6,119 bases of DNA from Microcoleaceae cyanobacterium UBA9251 (GCA_003542015.1 DPLL01000128.1:7451-13569); one strand, 5' to 3'; shown: positions 1 through 5,481, counted from the stretch's first letter. Made by a program: numbers and translations. The notes: a model not told the origin generated them from the letters alone.

Positions 1-368
1 GTGAATTTGTCCATGTTGGCTTGCAACAACTTTTTCTGAGGTTCAGTCAAGTCGGAAATGTTGAGTACGTCCTCAATTTTTTCGTAAGGAGCATTCTTAA
101 TAATTAGTCGAGCCAAAGTGGGATACATCCCTCGATAGTCCCGAAAGTCCCGGACAGCGCTGTTGTTCAAATCAAGTTTTTTGCCGTATTCTGTGGCCAG
201 CTTTTCGTCGGCGCGATTGGTTCTAGCCGGTGCTTCAACGGCTATGAGTGAGGATGATGGCAATGTTAGACGGCTCAATGAAGCCGCGATCGCGCTTTGG
301 TCTCCAGCCCATGCAAAGCAGCCCAGCACTAAGCCCAATACTGCCAATAGACGACCCAATCGTTTCAT
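1..368 (-). CDS. psbU: Photosystem II extrinsic protein PsbU (12 kDa), 3' end cut by window edge
   Basis: PsbU is a lumenal extrinsic subunit that stabilises the oxygen-evolving Mn cluster of photosystem II together with PsbO and PsbV. The frame starts at ATG 368-366 and gives 122 residues before the window ends; only a few C-terminal residues should be missing. Residues 1-29 form a Sec-type signal peptide: MKR, a hydrophobic core at about 7-20, then an AIAA cleavage region, as expected for export to the thylakoid lumen. The mature part shows family hallmarks: RADEKLATEYGKKLDLNNS (52-70), then MYPTLARLIIKNAPY (81-95) and EDVLNISDLTEPQKKLLQAN (99-118), the helix-hairpin-helix-like fold of PsbU. 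A GGGAG ribosome-binding site lies about 10 nt upstream of the ATG. An alternative upstream ATG on the same strand is out of frame and stops within nine codons, so 368 is the start. The 135-bp gap to the cyclase fragment probably holds its own promoter, though I could not identify convincing -35/-10 boxes. Confidence 0.95.
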   Translation of the reverse strand, partial: MKRLGRLLAVLGLVLGCFAWAGDQSAIAASLSRLTLPSSSLIAVEAPARTNRADEKLATEYGKKLDLNNSAVRDFRDYRGMYPTLARLIIKNAPYEKIEDVLNISDLTEPQKKLLQANMDKF

Positions 369-503
369 GAAGTTATGTCTCCCAATTTCATATTGAACAT
401 TTATCTAGAGACTAGCATTTTGCTTATACAGTTTTTCAGACAAATCGCGATCGGGGGATCAGGCACTCCTAGGTTACGCTCACGGAGTGAGTGTCTGGGT
501 AGT
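369..503. other. Intergenic spacer between cyclase 3' end and psbU, with a small inverted repeat
   Basis: This spacer should contain the psbU promoter and 5' UTR, read on the minus strand. It holds a compact inverted repeat with two mutually exclusive pairings: CACTCC (464-469) with GGAGTG (484-489), or CTCAC (479-483) with GTGAG (487-491) around a 3-nt loop. There is no T-run on either side, so I do not call it a terminator. TATAAG on the minus strand (about 423-428) could be a -10 box, but no matching -35 was found. Confidence 0.4.
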
Positions 504-936
504 TCACTTCTTGCCGCCTGCTTCCAGAAAAGTGTTCAAGTCAGCATAAGTAGCGGCATAGGTGATGCTGGGAGTGTCGTAACCTTTCAAAGACACCGTG
601 TACTGCTCGAAAGCGCTCTCTGCCCCCAATTCCTTAAGGTATTTGTAGGTTGTTTCTCCCACGGCGATGTCCTTGCCGATTTGCTTAGTGCAAGACTCCA
701 GGCGAAACGCCGCGTTTACAGTATCTCCCAAGGCAGTGTAGTCCGATCGATCGCTGCTGCCAGAATTTCCCACCATTGCGTAACCGGTGTTAATTCCAGC
801 ACCGACTCGCAAAGGAAAAGGTAGGGGGTAGCGGCTGCTGAGTTCGTCCGTTGCTTTGTGCAGTTTGCTCAAAGCTTGGCAAATCCGCATCATTTCTTCA
901 CTGCTGACGCCGTTGGGTTTATGGAACCAGACTGCC
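504..936 (-). pseudogene. Class III adenylate cyclase, C-terminal part, separated from its front by a TnpB element
   Basis: This is the back half of a class III nucleotide cyclase (ATP to cyclic AMP). It begins right after the insertion point at 936 with GCA GTC TGG TTC, reads AVWFHKPNGVSSEE, and runs to TGA at 506-504. Visible landmarks are GAGINTGYAMVGNSGSS (the middle of the catalytic domain) and DYTALGDTVNAAFRLESC, which carries the transition-state Asn and Arg (N..xxxR) and a Thr at the adenine-contact site. Together with the Lys of KYIGD in the other fragment this favours ATP over GTP. The coding frame is otherwise open and well conserved, so decay is limited to the insertions. An internal ATG at 893 could start a peptide, but it would lack the metal-binding half and be inactive. 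Joined to 2217-2494 it gives a 236-residue cyclase segment. Confidence 0.9.
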
Positions 937-1060
937 TTGACATCCTCCCCGCCCTAAAGGGCTAGGATTCCTAAACCTCACGATTTAAGTTTCTGTTTCA
1001 TAGCAGAAGCCTTAACAGATTTACTCTGCTCTGGTCTTACACTCGCTCCCCAGACTGACA
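917..1060 (-). ncRNA. Probable TnpB guide RNA (reRNA / omega RNA) at the right end of the element
   Basis: In IS200/IS605 elements the TnpB guide RNA is made from the 3' part of tnpB and the element's right end, with the guide supplied by the host DNA just outside. Here the region covers the tnpB 3' end, the stop codon, an 11-bp palindrome TAGGATTCCTA (963-973), the GCCCTTTAGGGC palindrome (951-962) and the terminal minus-strand GATGTCAA (937-944). The guide would be host sequence from 936 downward, beginning GGCAGTCTGG on the minus strand, which is cyclase coding sequence. The 5' limit near 1060 is a rough estimate from known reRNA lengths; processing was not assessed. Confidence 0.45.
951..962 (-). 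repeat. Right-end subterminal palindrome of the TnpB element
   Basis: GCCC-TTTA-GGGC is a perfect short palindrome 14 nt inside the element's right end. Such subterminal hairpins are what a Y1 transposase (TnpA) recognises on single-stranded DNA. It shares the TTTA centre with the left-end palindrome at 2181-2196, suggesting one trans-acting TnpA recognises both. Confidence 0.75.
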
Positions 1061-2150
1061 CCGCTAGTCCAGCGGCCAAAATGTTTTTACTTGCGTTGAC
1101 ATCCCGATCATGGTTACAACCACAACTCGGACACATCCAATCACGAATATTAAGAGGCATTTTATCGACAATCTGCCCACAGGAGCTACAACGCTTGGAA
1201 CTAGGAAACCATCGGTCAATTGCGACCAATTTTCTTCCGTACCAACGACATTTATAATCCAGTTGTCGAATCAACTCACTCCATCCGCTATCAGAAATAG
1301 CTAAAGCGAGTTTAGGGTTTTTCACCATATTTTTAACAGCCAACGACTCAACAGCAATTGTTTGATTTTCGCGGACCAATTGAGTCGTTGTTTTATGCAA
1401 AAAATCTTTGCGAGAATCGGAGATTTTCAGGTGAATTTTAGCAACCTTAATTCTCGCCCTTTCTCTGTTTTTGGAACCTTTCTGTTTACGAGAAAGATTC
1501 TTTTGCGCTGTCTTTAAGCGTTTTCGATGTTTCTTGAAATGCTTGGGATTAGCTATCTTGTCACCATTACTGGTCGCGATCAAGCTCGTTATTCCCAAAT
1601 CTATTCCTACAGCGTTTTCGCTAACGGGCAAGGGTTGAATCGTTGGAGCATCAAACCTAATCGAGATGTGCCAGCGTCCAGAGGGATGGAGACTAAGCGT
1701 TACACTGCTCGGTTCACATCCTTTGGGAATTTGTCTAGACCATTTAATCGGCAACGGTTCAGAGCTTTTAGCAAGATAAATTTCTTGATTCTTGAACTTA
1801 AAAGCCGATTTTGTAAACTCAGCACTGCCACCATGATGTTTCTTCTTGAAGTTGGGATATTTAGTCCTTCCTGCGAAAAAATTAGTGAAAGCAGTTTGAA
1901 GATGTCTAAGTCCTTGTTGCAATGGTACGCAGCTAACCTCATTCAGAAAATCAAGATCTTCCTCTTTTTTCCATTGAGTCAGCATAGAAGAAGTCTGGTT
2001 GTATCCAACTCTTTCTTGTCTCTCGTACCAAGCCTGGGTTCTCTCGTGGAGAGCCTTGTTGTAAACCAATCTTACGCAGCCCAATGTGCGTCGCAATAGC
2101 GACTCTTGTTCGGGTGTTGGGTAAAATCGGTAACGGTGAGCTTGTTCCAT
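978..2150 (-). CDS. tnpB: TnpB RNA-guided nuclease of an IS200/IS605-type element
   Basis: TnpB is an RNA-guided DNA endonuclease, the presumed ancestor of Cas12. It is thought to cut the empty donor site after the element has peeled out, so that a copy is kept. The 390-residue length is normal for the family. The N-terminus (1-60; HRYRFYPTPEQESLLRRTLG, VYNKAL) is the usual helical/HTH region. RuvC-I is VGIDLGI with Asp184; RuvC-II is IAVESLAVKNM with Glu268; a Cys4 zinc ribbon is CSSC (321-324) plus CPSC (340-343); RuvC-III is HDRDVNASKNI with Asp348/Asp350. All catalytic acids and cysteines are present with no stop or frameshift, so the nuclease looks functional. ATG 2150 is preceded only by a weak GTGAAG, suggesting low translation. 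The stop lies about 40 bp inside the right end. The gene is codirectional with the cyclase it interrupts and could be read from the cyclase promoter. Confidence 0.95.
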   Translation of the reverse strand: MEQAHRYRFYPTPEQESLLRRTLGCVRLVYNKALHERTQAWYERQERVGYNQTSSMLTQWKKEEDLDFLNEVSCVPLQQGLRHLQTAFTNFFAGRTKYPNFKKKHHGGSAEFTKSAFKFKNQEIYLAKSSEPLPIKWSRQIPKGCEPSSVTLSLHPSGRWHISIRFDAPTIQPLPVSENAVGIDLGITSLIATSNGDKIANPKHFKKHRKRLKTAQKNLSRKQKGSKNRERARIKVAKIHLKISDSRKDFLHKTTTQLVRENQTIAVESLAVKNMVKNPKLALAISDSGWSELIRQLDYKCRWYGRKLVAIDRWFPSSKRCSSCGQIVDKMPLNIRDWMCPSCGCNHDRDVNASKNILAAGLAVSVWGASVRPEQSKSVKASAMKQKLKS

Positions 2151-2180
2151 ACTTCACATATTAACATATTAAATGTAAAG

Positions 2181-2196
2181 CCGTCCTAAAGGACGG
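2181..2196 (-). repeat. Left-end subterminal palindrome of the TnpB element
   Basis: CCGTCC-TTTA-GGACGG on the minus strand is a perfect 6-bp-arm palindrome about 20 nt inside the left end (2216), upstream of tnpB. It is the expected TnpA-binding hairpin and is a longer version of the right-end palindrome at 951-962. Confidence 0.8.
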
Positions 2197-2216
2197 GGTT
2201 TCTACCCAATTCTCTG

Positions 2217-2494
2217 ATGATCGCATCGCCGATGTATTTGTCTACCCAACTCCCATGTTCTCGAATAATCAGTCCTGAAGAGCGGAACCAACTACCGATG
2301 ACTTCTGACAGCAGGGTTTCGTCTAGCTGCCGAGTCAAGACTGTAAAGTCGCGGATATCCATCACCATGACGCTGATCAGGCTGCGAACAGTCAAAGTTG
2401 CCGTAAAATCTTCAGAGTCTGCTTCCTGTACTCGATCGATCCGGTGGCTAGGGGTTGGCTTGTAGAATTCCAATTCGGTTTGACCAAAAATCAC
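2217..2494 (-). pseudogene. Class III adenylate cyclase, middle fragment (FHA tail plus first half of catalytic domain)
   Basis: This fragment lies between the two mobile elements. It opens at 2494 with VIFGQTELEFYKPT, which looks like the last beta-strand of an FHA domain, a domain common at the front of cyanobacterial adenylate cyclases. It continues through a linker to VMVMDIRDFT, where Asp46 and Asp49 (fragment numbering) include the first metal-binding Asp, and then SWVDKYIGDAI with the adenine-contact Lys86 and the second metal Asp90. It ends at the TnpB insertion point, and the next codon ATG is split (2218, 2217, 936). GTG 2494 is unlikely to be a native start; it is simply where the IscB element abuts. 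About 100 N-terminal residues are missing, and I did not find them beyond the IscB unit. With the front lost and the middle interrupted, this gene is almost certainly dead unless the TnpB element excises and a new start is used. Confidence 0.85.
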
Positions 2495-2499
2495 CCGAT
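2485..2499. repeat. Arm A of a 14/15 inverted repeat bracketing iscB
   Basis: The plus strand CAAAAATCACCCGAT here is matched at 14 of 15 positions by the minus strand at 3878-3864 (CAAAAGTCACCCGAT). This arm straddles the junction between cyclase and IscB unit; the partner lies between the omega RNA and the iscB start codon. A transcript running through the unit could pair the two over 15 bp with one G-U pair. This may be chance. Confidence 0.5.
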
Positions 2500-2509
2500 C
2501 GGTACGCCT

Positions 2510-3847
2510 CTAATCGTTTAAAAACTCGACATTGGTGGACAAAGAGGCATAACTGTAACCATCAAAGCGGTGAACCGCGCGGCAGTGCTTCCAACGAATA
2601 CTCTGCAAGCGCACATGAGCCACAGTCAAATCAAATGCACCGGATTTTCTGACGGTGACTTTACCAACGTGAGTACCAGCGTGTTTCCCAGTAGGAACAA
2701 TAGCTTTAACCATGTCGCCCGTTTGAAAACCAAAGTAATTTTTCTGTCGCTCACGTTTGATTAGCTTACCTTCCTTACCACGCTTAGGAAAGCCAAATTT
2801 GTCAACTTGACACATTTGACGATTTCCATAACCAACAGCCCTTATTGACAGCGGCACTACCCCTGAAACTTTTAGTTTGAGGGGTGTAGATGCCCCAACA
2901 CAGGCAGCATCCAGCCAGTGAGTTTTAGGTAGGTTTTGACGACATCGGTTAAACTTTGTCCGCCCACCAGTCCCAACTTCCACGGATAATCCAGTCTCTT
3001 TGAGTCGATTAAATAATGCCCAACGGGTAGAATTAACGGCAGCAGTGTCGGCTTTCTGTTGTTTTACTTGTCTCAGAATGCGCTGTAACAAGTCAGGTTT
3101 TTGGGCTAAAAATTCTCTGAGAGCTTGACGGCCTTTTTTTTGGTTGCAATTCCTACAAGCAATGCCTAAATTACTAATTCTATTTGAACCACCTTTAGAC
3201 TTGGGTAAAAGATGCTCAATCTCCAAACGAGTATCTTTAGCCCCACAGTACATACAGGTATGATTGAATTTGAAAAGCAGAAATTCTCGCACTTCGTAAC
3301 CAGCTAACTCACCTTGTTGGTATGCGAATCCACTGATGTCTGGATTCTCCATGAGTTGAGTATCAAACTTGACTAATTCCTGAGAAATATCAGAAATCAA
3401 AGCTAGCTTTTGTAACCTACGAACCCAAGTTACGATATTCTCAACTCGGCTTTGCAGACTGGGTGGGAGCCACCCTGTAGGGCGTTTCCGGTTATCAAAG
3501 CGTGGTTGACGATACCGAGTTTTTCGATGGCGTCTTCCTCTTCTTAACTGGCGGCGTTTGGTTAAAGCATCGCGAATTTGAAAGCCTCTATGTTCTAGTT
3601 CGGCGGCCCAAGCTACTTCTCCTGTTGCATCATCTACCAGTGCTAAGCCAGTAAATTTAGCGCCTGGATCTATTTTTAATCGCAAGGGTGCAATTTGGGG
3701 ATTTGGTAGAACATCTTTCAGGATGATGGTGAACGGGTAACGTTTCCAGACAGCGGCTTTGCCCTCTTGAAGCAGCATCCTGGCTCGGCCTGGATGGATA
3801 GGATTTAGAGGATTTTTGTTGGTGTCTACAACGAATATTTTGCTCAT
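2510..3847 (-). CDS. iscB: IscB RNA-guided nuclease (RuvC + HNH), Cas9-related
   Basis: IscB is the omega-RNA-guided, two-nuclease-domain enzyme regarded as the ancestor of Cas9. The 445 residues are typical. In order: an N-terminal PLMP-type domain (KNPLNPIHPGRARML, with PLNP replacing PLMP); RuvC-I LKIDPGAKFTGLAL with Asp60; an arginine-rich bridge helix (about 98-122); RuvC-II around ELVKFDTQLMENP with Glu157; an HNH domain with zinc pairs CxxC at 198/201 and 231/234 and catalytic EIEHLLPKSKGG (His212); RuvC-III KTHWLDAACVG with His310/Asp313; then a basic C-terminal region (about 340-440; GDMVKAIVPTGKHAGTHVGKV) for target-adjacent motif reading. Every catalytic residue is present and the frame is open. 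ATG 3847 has a strong GGAGG (3854-3858) six bases upstream, so it is likely translated. The omega RNA lies immediately upstream, and both are probably one transcript. Confidence 0.95.
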   Translation of the reverse strand: MSKIFVVDTNKNPLNPIHPGRARMLLQEGKAAVWKRYPFTIILKDVLPNPQIAPLRLKIDPGAKFTGLALVDDATGEVAWAAELEHRGFQIRDALTKRRQLRRGRRHRKTRYRQPRFDNRKRPTGWLPPSLQSRVENIVTWVRRLQKLALISDISQELVKFDTQLMENPDISGFAYQQGELAGYEVREFLLFKFNHTCMYCGAKDTRLEIEHLLPKSKGGSNRISNLGIACRNCNQKKGRQALREFLAQKPDLLQRILRQVKQQKADTAAVNSTRWALFNRLKETGLSVEVGTGGRTKFNRCRQNLPKTHWLDAACVGASTPLKLKVSGVVPLSIRAVGYGNRQMCQVDKFGFPKRGKEGKLIKRERQKNYFGFQTGDMVKAIVPTGKHAGTHVGKVTVRKSGAFDLTVAHVRLQSIRWKHCRAVHRFDGYSYASLSTNVEFLND

Positions 3848-3863
3848 ATTGAGCCTCCGAATA

Positions 3864-3878
3864 ATCGGGTGACTTTTG
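3864..3878. repeat. Arm B of the 14/15 inverted repeat bracketing iscB
   Basis: On the minus strand this reads CAAAAGTCACCCGAT, lying between the omega RNA closing stem and the iscB Shine-Dalgarno. It is the partner of 2485-2499. Pairing with the transcript's 3' end would place the start region of iscB next to a duplex. Confidence 0.5.
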
Positions 3879-4080
3879 CCTTGGTAATGTTAAGAGGGCT
3901 TGTCATGCTAGCAGCACTTCCTTAGCGAAATAAAGATGTTTAACTGGTAGCGACAGAGCAAGGAGCTGGCAAGCACTCACAGGGTGTCGTGACCTTCTTA
4001 ACGTAGTCTGTGGTTAGACTTAACCGGGCTATCTCTACCAAGGATTTATCGGGATTGTCCAGGTTTGTCCAGTGGTTCGC
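3879..4080 (-). ncRNA. IscB omega RNA (HEARO RNA)
   Basis: This is the non-coding RNA that guides IscB, encoded directly upstream of iscB on the same strand with the guide expected at its 5' end. The stretch is non-coding but highly structured. A perfect 8-bp closing stem joins CCTTGGTA (4043-4036) and TACCAAGG (3886-3879). Inside it are a hairpin GGTTA-AGTC-TAACC (4025-4012), a long stem GTTAAGAAGG (4002-3993) with CCCTCTTAAC (3898-3889; 9 of 10 pairs), and a stem CAGC-TCCTT (3968-3960) with AAGGA-AGT-GCTG (3923-3912). CTACCAG (3950-3944) could also pair with TTGGTAG (4041-4035) as a pseudoknot competing with the closing stem. Upstream is a tandem CTGGACAA pair (4072-4065 and 4062-4055). The 5' end and guide boundary are not fixed; position and architecture fit HEARO, but no covariance search was run. 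Confidence 0.75.
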
Positions 4081-4591
4081 GGATAGCTGAGAGTTCTACT
4101 TAAAAACCTCAAATCGGCTGTTCTAAAATCTCAGATTGTTTACTCGCTCGTCGATGCACCGAACCATTCAGGATTGCCGAACCACAATTCGATCGAGCGA
4201 TCGAAGGTATTTATGGTTCAATCTGCAATCAAGCTTCAGATTTTCCTGTCCGAGGGTTGCTCAGGAAAGTTAAATCTGCTGCCTTTTGCCGAAAGGATAA
4301 CTCTCAGACCGCCGTCGGAGGCCAGTAAAAACAGACTGTCTACCAAGATTGTACCCGATCATGCTGCCTACCCCGAATCCGAACCAAGTTTTATTTATTT
4401 TGAGGGGGCAGAAAAAAGTGGGAAAATGGCTCACGAACCTCGGCGGGCGGTAGGGGGTGTGGGCTTGTATGCAGATTGAGAGTCCTTTAACCCGGTATCT
4501 TTAAGATTTGTCAATTAAGTTAATCTTTTTGCAGACCTCGCCAAAGCCTTTTCCTCGCTGCGGCGGTCATTAACTATTGGAAGATAATTCT
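4081..4591. other. Gene-free region between the IscB unit and hisF, with structured stretch
   Basis: I see no credible gene here. A 101-codon open frame on the plus strand (4174-4479) has no recognisable motif, is proline/serine-rich and has no ribosome-binding site, so I do not annotate it. I searched the minus strand for the missing FHA front of the cyclase (GR-S-NG motifs) and did not find it. The right end should hold the hisF promoter. An AT-only hairpin, AAGATT (4503-4508) with AATCTT (4522-4527) followed by Ts, lies there but is too weak to call a terminator. The left part holds the nested hairpins listed at 4172-4278. Confidence 0.5.
4172..4278. other. Two adjacent strong hairpins, candidate structured RNA or palindromic element
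   Basis: Hairpin one is nested: GATTGC (4172-4177) pairs with GCAATC (4225-4230), GAACCA (4179-4184) with TGGTTC (4214-4219), and TTCGATCG (4188-4195) with CGATCGAA (4198-4205). That gives about 18 perfect pairs with small internal loops. Six bases later hairpin two pairs CAGATT-TTCCTG (4237-4248) with CAGGAA (4262-4267) and AATCTG (4273-4278), 12 pairs with a 5-nt bulge and a 13-nt loop. Strand is unknown, since the pairing works on both. It may be a small RNA, a hisF leader, or part of the IscB unit's left end. I do not recognise a known riboswitch. Confidence 0.5.
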
Positions 4592-5362
4592 ATGTTGTCG
4601 AAGAGAATTTTGCCTTGTCTGGATGTAAAAGCTGGCCGCGTGGTCAAAGGTGTCAATTTTGTCAACCTTCAGGATGCTGGCGATCCCGTAGAAATGGCTC
4701 AGGTTTACAATGATGCCGGTGCTGACGAGTTGGTGTTTCTGGACATTACGGCGACTCACGAAGACCGGGATATTATGATCGATGTGGTGTACCGCACTGC
4801 CGATCGAGTATTTATCCCTTTGACGGTGGGTGGCGGCATCCAATCTTTAGACATGATTAAAAGTTTGTTGAGGGCTGGCGCCGATAAGGTCAGTATTAAT
4901 TCAGCGGCGGTGCGCGATCCTGGCTTGATTGACTCTGCGAGCGATCGATTTGGCAATCAGTGTATTGTAGTGGCGATCGACGCACGCAAACGGCAAGACG
5001 CTGACAATCCCGGTTGGGATGTGTACGTGCGGGGAGGGCGAGAAAATACGGGCAAAGATGCGATCGCCTGGGCCAAGGAAGTCGAAAAACGGGGCGCGGG
5101 CGAACTGCTGGTAACAAGCATGGACTCTGACGGCACTCAAGCTGGCTATGACTTGGATTTAACCCGAAGCATCGCTGAAATTGTCGAAATTCCGGTCATT
5201 GCTTCCGGTGGCGCTGGGAACTGCCACCACATCTACGAAGCCGTGACTGAGGGTAAAGCAGAAGCTGCACTCCTGGCTTCCTTGCTGCATTACGGCCAAC
5301 TCAGCGTAGGAGAAATTAAGAGTTATCTGGCCAAATGCCAAATTCCGGTGCGGCAGCAGTAG
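4592..5362 (+). CDS. hisF: Imidazole glycerol phosphate synthase, cyclase subunit HisF
   Basis: HisF is the synthase (beta/alpha)8 barrel subunit. It condenses PRFAR with ammonia from HisH to make IGP and AICAR, the branch point linking histidine to purine synthesis; it is cytoplasmic and acts as a heterodimer with HisH. The 256-residue length is exactly typical. Catalytic Asp11 lies in LPCLDVKAGRVVKGVNF and Asp130 in CIVVAIDARKR. Phosphate-binding loops are FIPLTVGGGI (74-83) and IASGGAGN (203-210); LVTSMDSDGT (173-182) is also canonical. I chose ATG 4592 because it gives MLSKRILPCLD, the family N-terminus, with GGAAG (4579-4583) eight bases upstream; an in-frame TTG at 4577 would add five residues lying over that site. 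No other his gene is in view, consistent with the scattered his genes of cyanobacteria. A HIP1 site (5060-5067) lies inside the gene. Confidence 0.97.
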   Translation: MLSKRILPCLDVKAGRVVKGVNFVNLQDAGDPVEMAQVYNDAGADELVFLDITATHEDRDIMIDVVYRTADRVFIPLTVGGGIQSLDMIKSLLRAGADKVSINSAAVRDPGLIDSASDRFGNQCIVVAIDARKRQDADNPGWDVYVRGGRENTGKDAIAWAKEVEKRGAGELLVTSMDSDGTQAGYDLDLTRSIAEIVEIPVIASGGAGNCHHIYEAVTEGKAEAALLASLLHYGQLSVGEIKSYLAKCQIPVRQQ

Positions 5363-5420
5363 TCATATCTAATCCGGTGGCATCGGAATTAACATTACCC
5401 GAAATCAGGACACTCCAAGA

Positions 5421-5473
5421 GCCGTGTCCCTACAATATTATTTTGGGGTAGGGAAACGGCATTGCCGTGTCCT
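5421..5473. repeat. Cyanobacterial palindromic repeat (GTAGGGACACGGC type), compound copy
   Basis: GCCGTGTCCCTAC (5421-5433) can pair with GTAGGGAAACGGC (5448-5460) at 12 of 13 positions. The second arm is also half of a tight palindrome AGGGAAACGGC-AT-TGCCGTGTCCT (5450-5473). The same unit recurs at 6095-6119. This looks like a dispersed non-coding palindrome (REP/MITE-like) present in more than one copy within 700 bp. Confidence 0.7.
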
Positions 5474-5481
5474 CTCCTGTG

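Larger units (their letters stand above)
937..2216 (-). mobile_element. IS200/IS605-type element carrying tnpB only (IS1341-like), 1280 bp
   Basis: The boundaries come from reconstructing the host gene. Joining the base at 2217 to the base at 936 restores GCG ATC ATG GCA GTC TGG in frame (AIMAVW of the cyclase). The element therefore runs from 2216 (left end, minus-strand CAGAGAATTGGGTAG) to 937 (right end, minus-strand GATGTCAA). There is no target duplication and there are no terminal inverted repeats; instead there are subterminal palindromes at both ends, as expected for this single-strand transposon family. A right end finishing in TCAA matches the cleavage-site style of the family (as in IS608). 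There is no tnpA, so movement would need a Y1 transposase in trans. Confidence 0.88.
2495..4080 (-). mobile_element. IscB (ISC / HEARO-type) mobile unit: omega RNA plus iscB, no transposase
   Basis: The unit consists of a structured RNA followed by iscB on the minus strand. The right end is placed at 2495: iscB stops at 2510, and after 15 more bases (minus-strand GAGGCGTACCGATCGG overlaps this stretch) the cyclase reading resumes with GTGATTTTTGG. HEARO units are known to sit directly 5' of ATGA or GTGA, and IscB enzymes use 3' target-adjacent motifs of this kind, so GTGA at 2494-2491 fits. The left end is uncertain: the conserved RNA core starts at 4043, and all three minus frames at 4081-4140 contain stops, so no cyclase coding directly adjoins. 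The end at 4080 is nominal. No TnpA-like gene is present. Confidence 0.65.

Noticed and set aside
375..824. 149-codon plus-strand open frame
   Set aside because: Antisense to the cyclase C-terminal fragment, with no motif and no ribosome-binding site.
893..893. ATG 893 as start of a stand-alone cyclase gene
   Set aside because: The coding frame continues upstream without a break to the insertion point, and the product would lack both metal-binding aspartates.
1527..2099. 190-codon open frame on the plus strand
   Set aside because: It lies fully antisense to tnpB, whose catalytic motifs are unmistakable; the plus-strand product shows no domain.
4281..4320. Riboswitch-like text (GCCGAAAGGATAACTCTCAG) recalling the glycine riboswitch
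   Set aside because: The partner GGAGAG strand and the rest of the aptamer core are absent, and a glycine switch before hisF would be unexpected.
4174..4479. 101-codon plus-strand open frame before hisF
   Set aside because: No recognisable motif, no ribosome-binding site, and it runs through the strong hairpins at 4172-4278; more likely non-coding.
4577..4591. TTG start extending HisF by five residues
   Set aside because: It covers the GGAAG ribosome-binding site, and the family N-terminus begins at MLSKRILPCLD (ATG 4592).
4081..5055. CRISPR array or cas genes near the nucleases
   Set aside because: No regularly spaced direct repeats anywhere; IscB and TnpB here belong to transposon (OMEGA) systems, not CRISPR.
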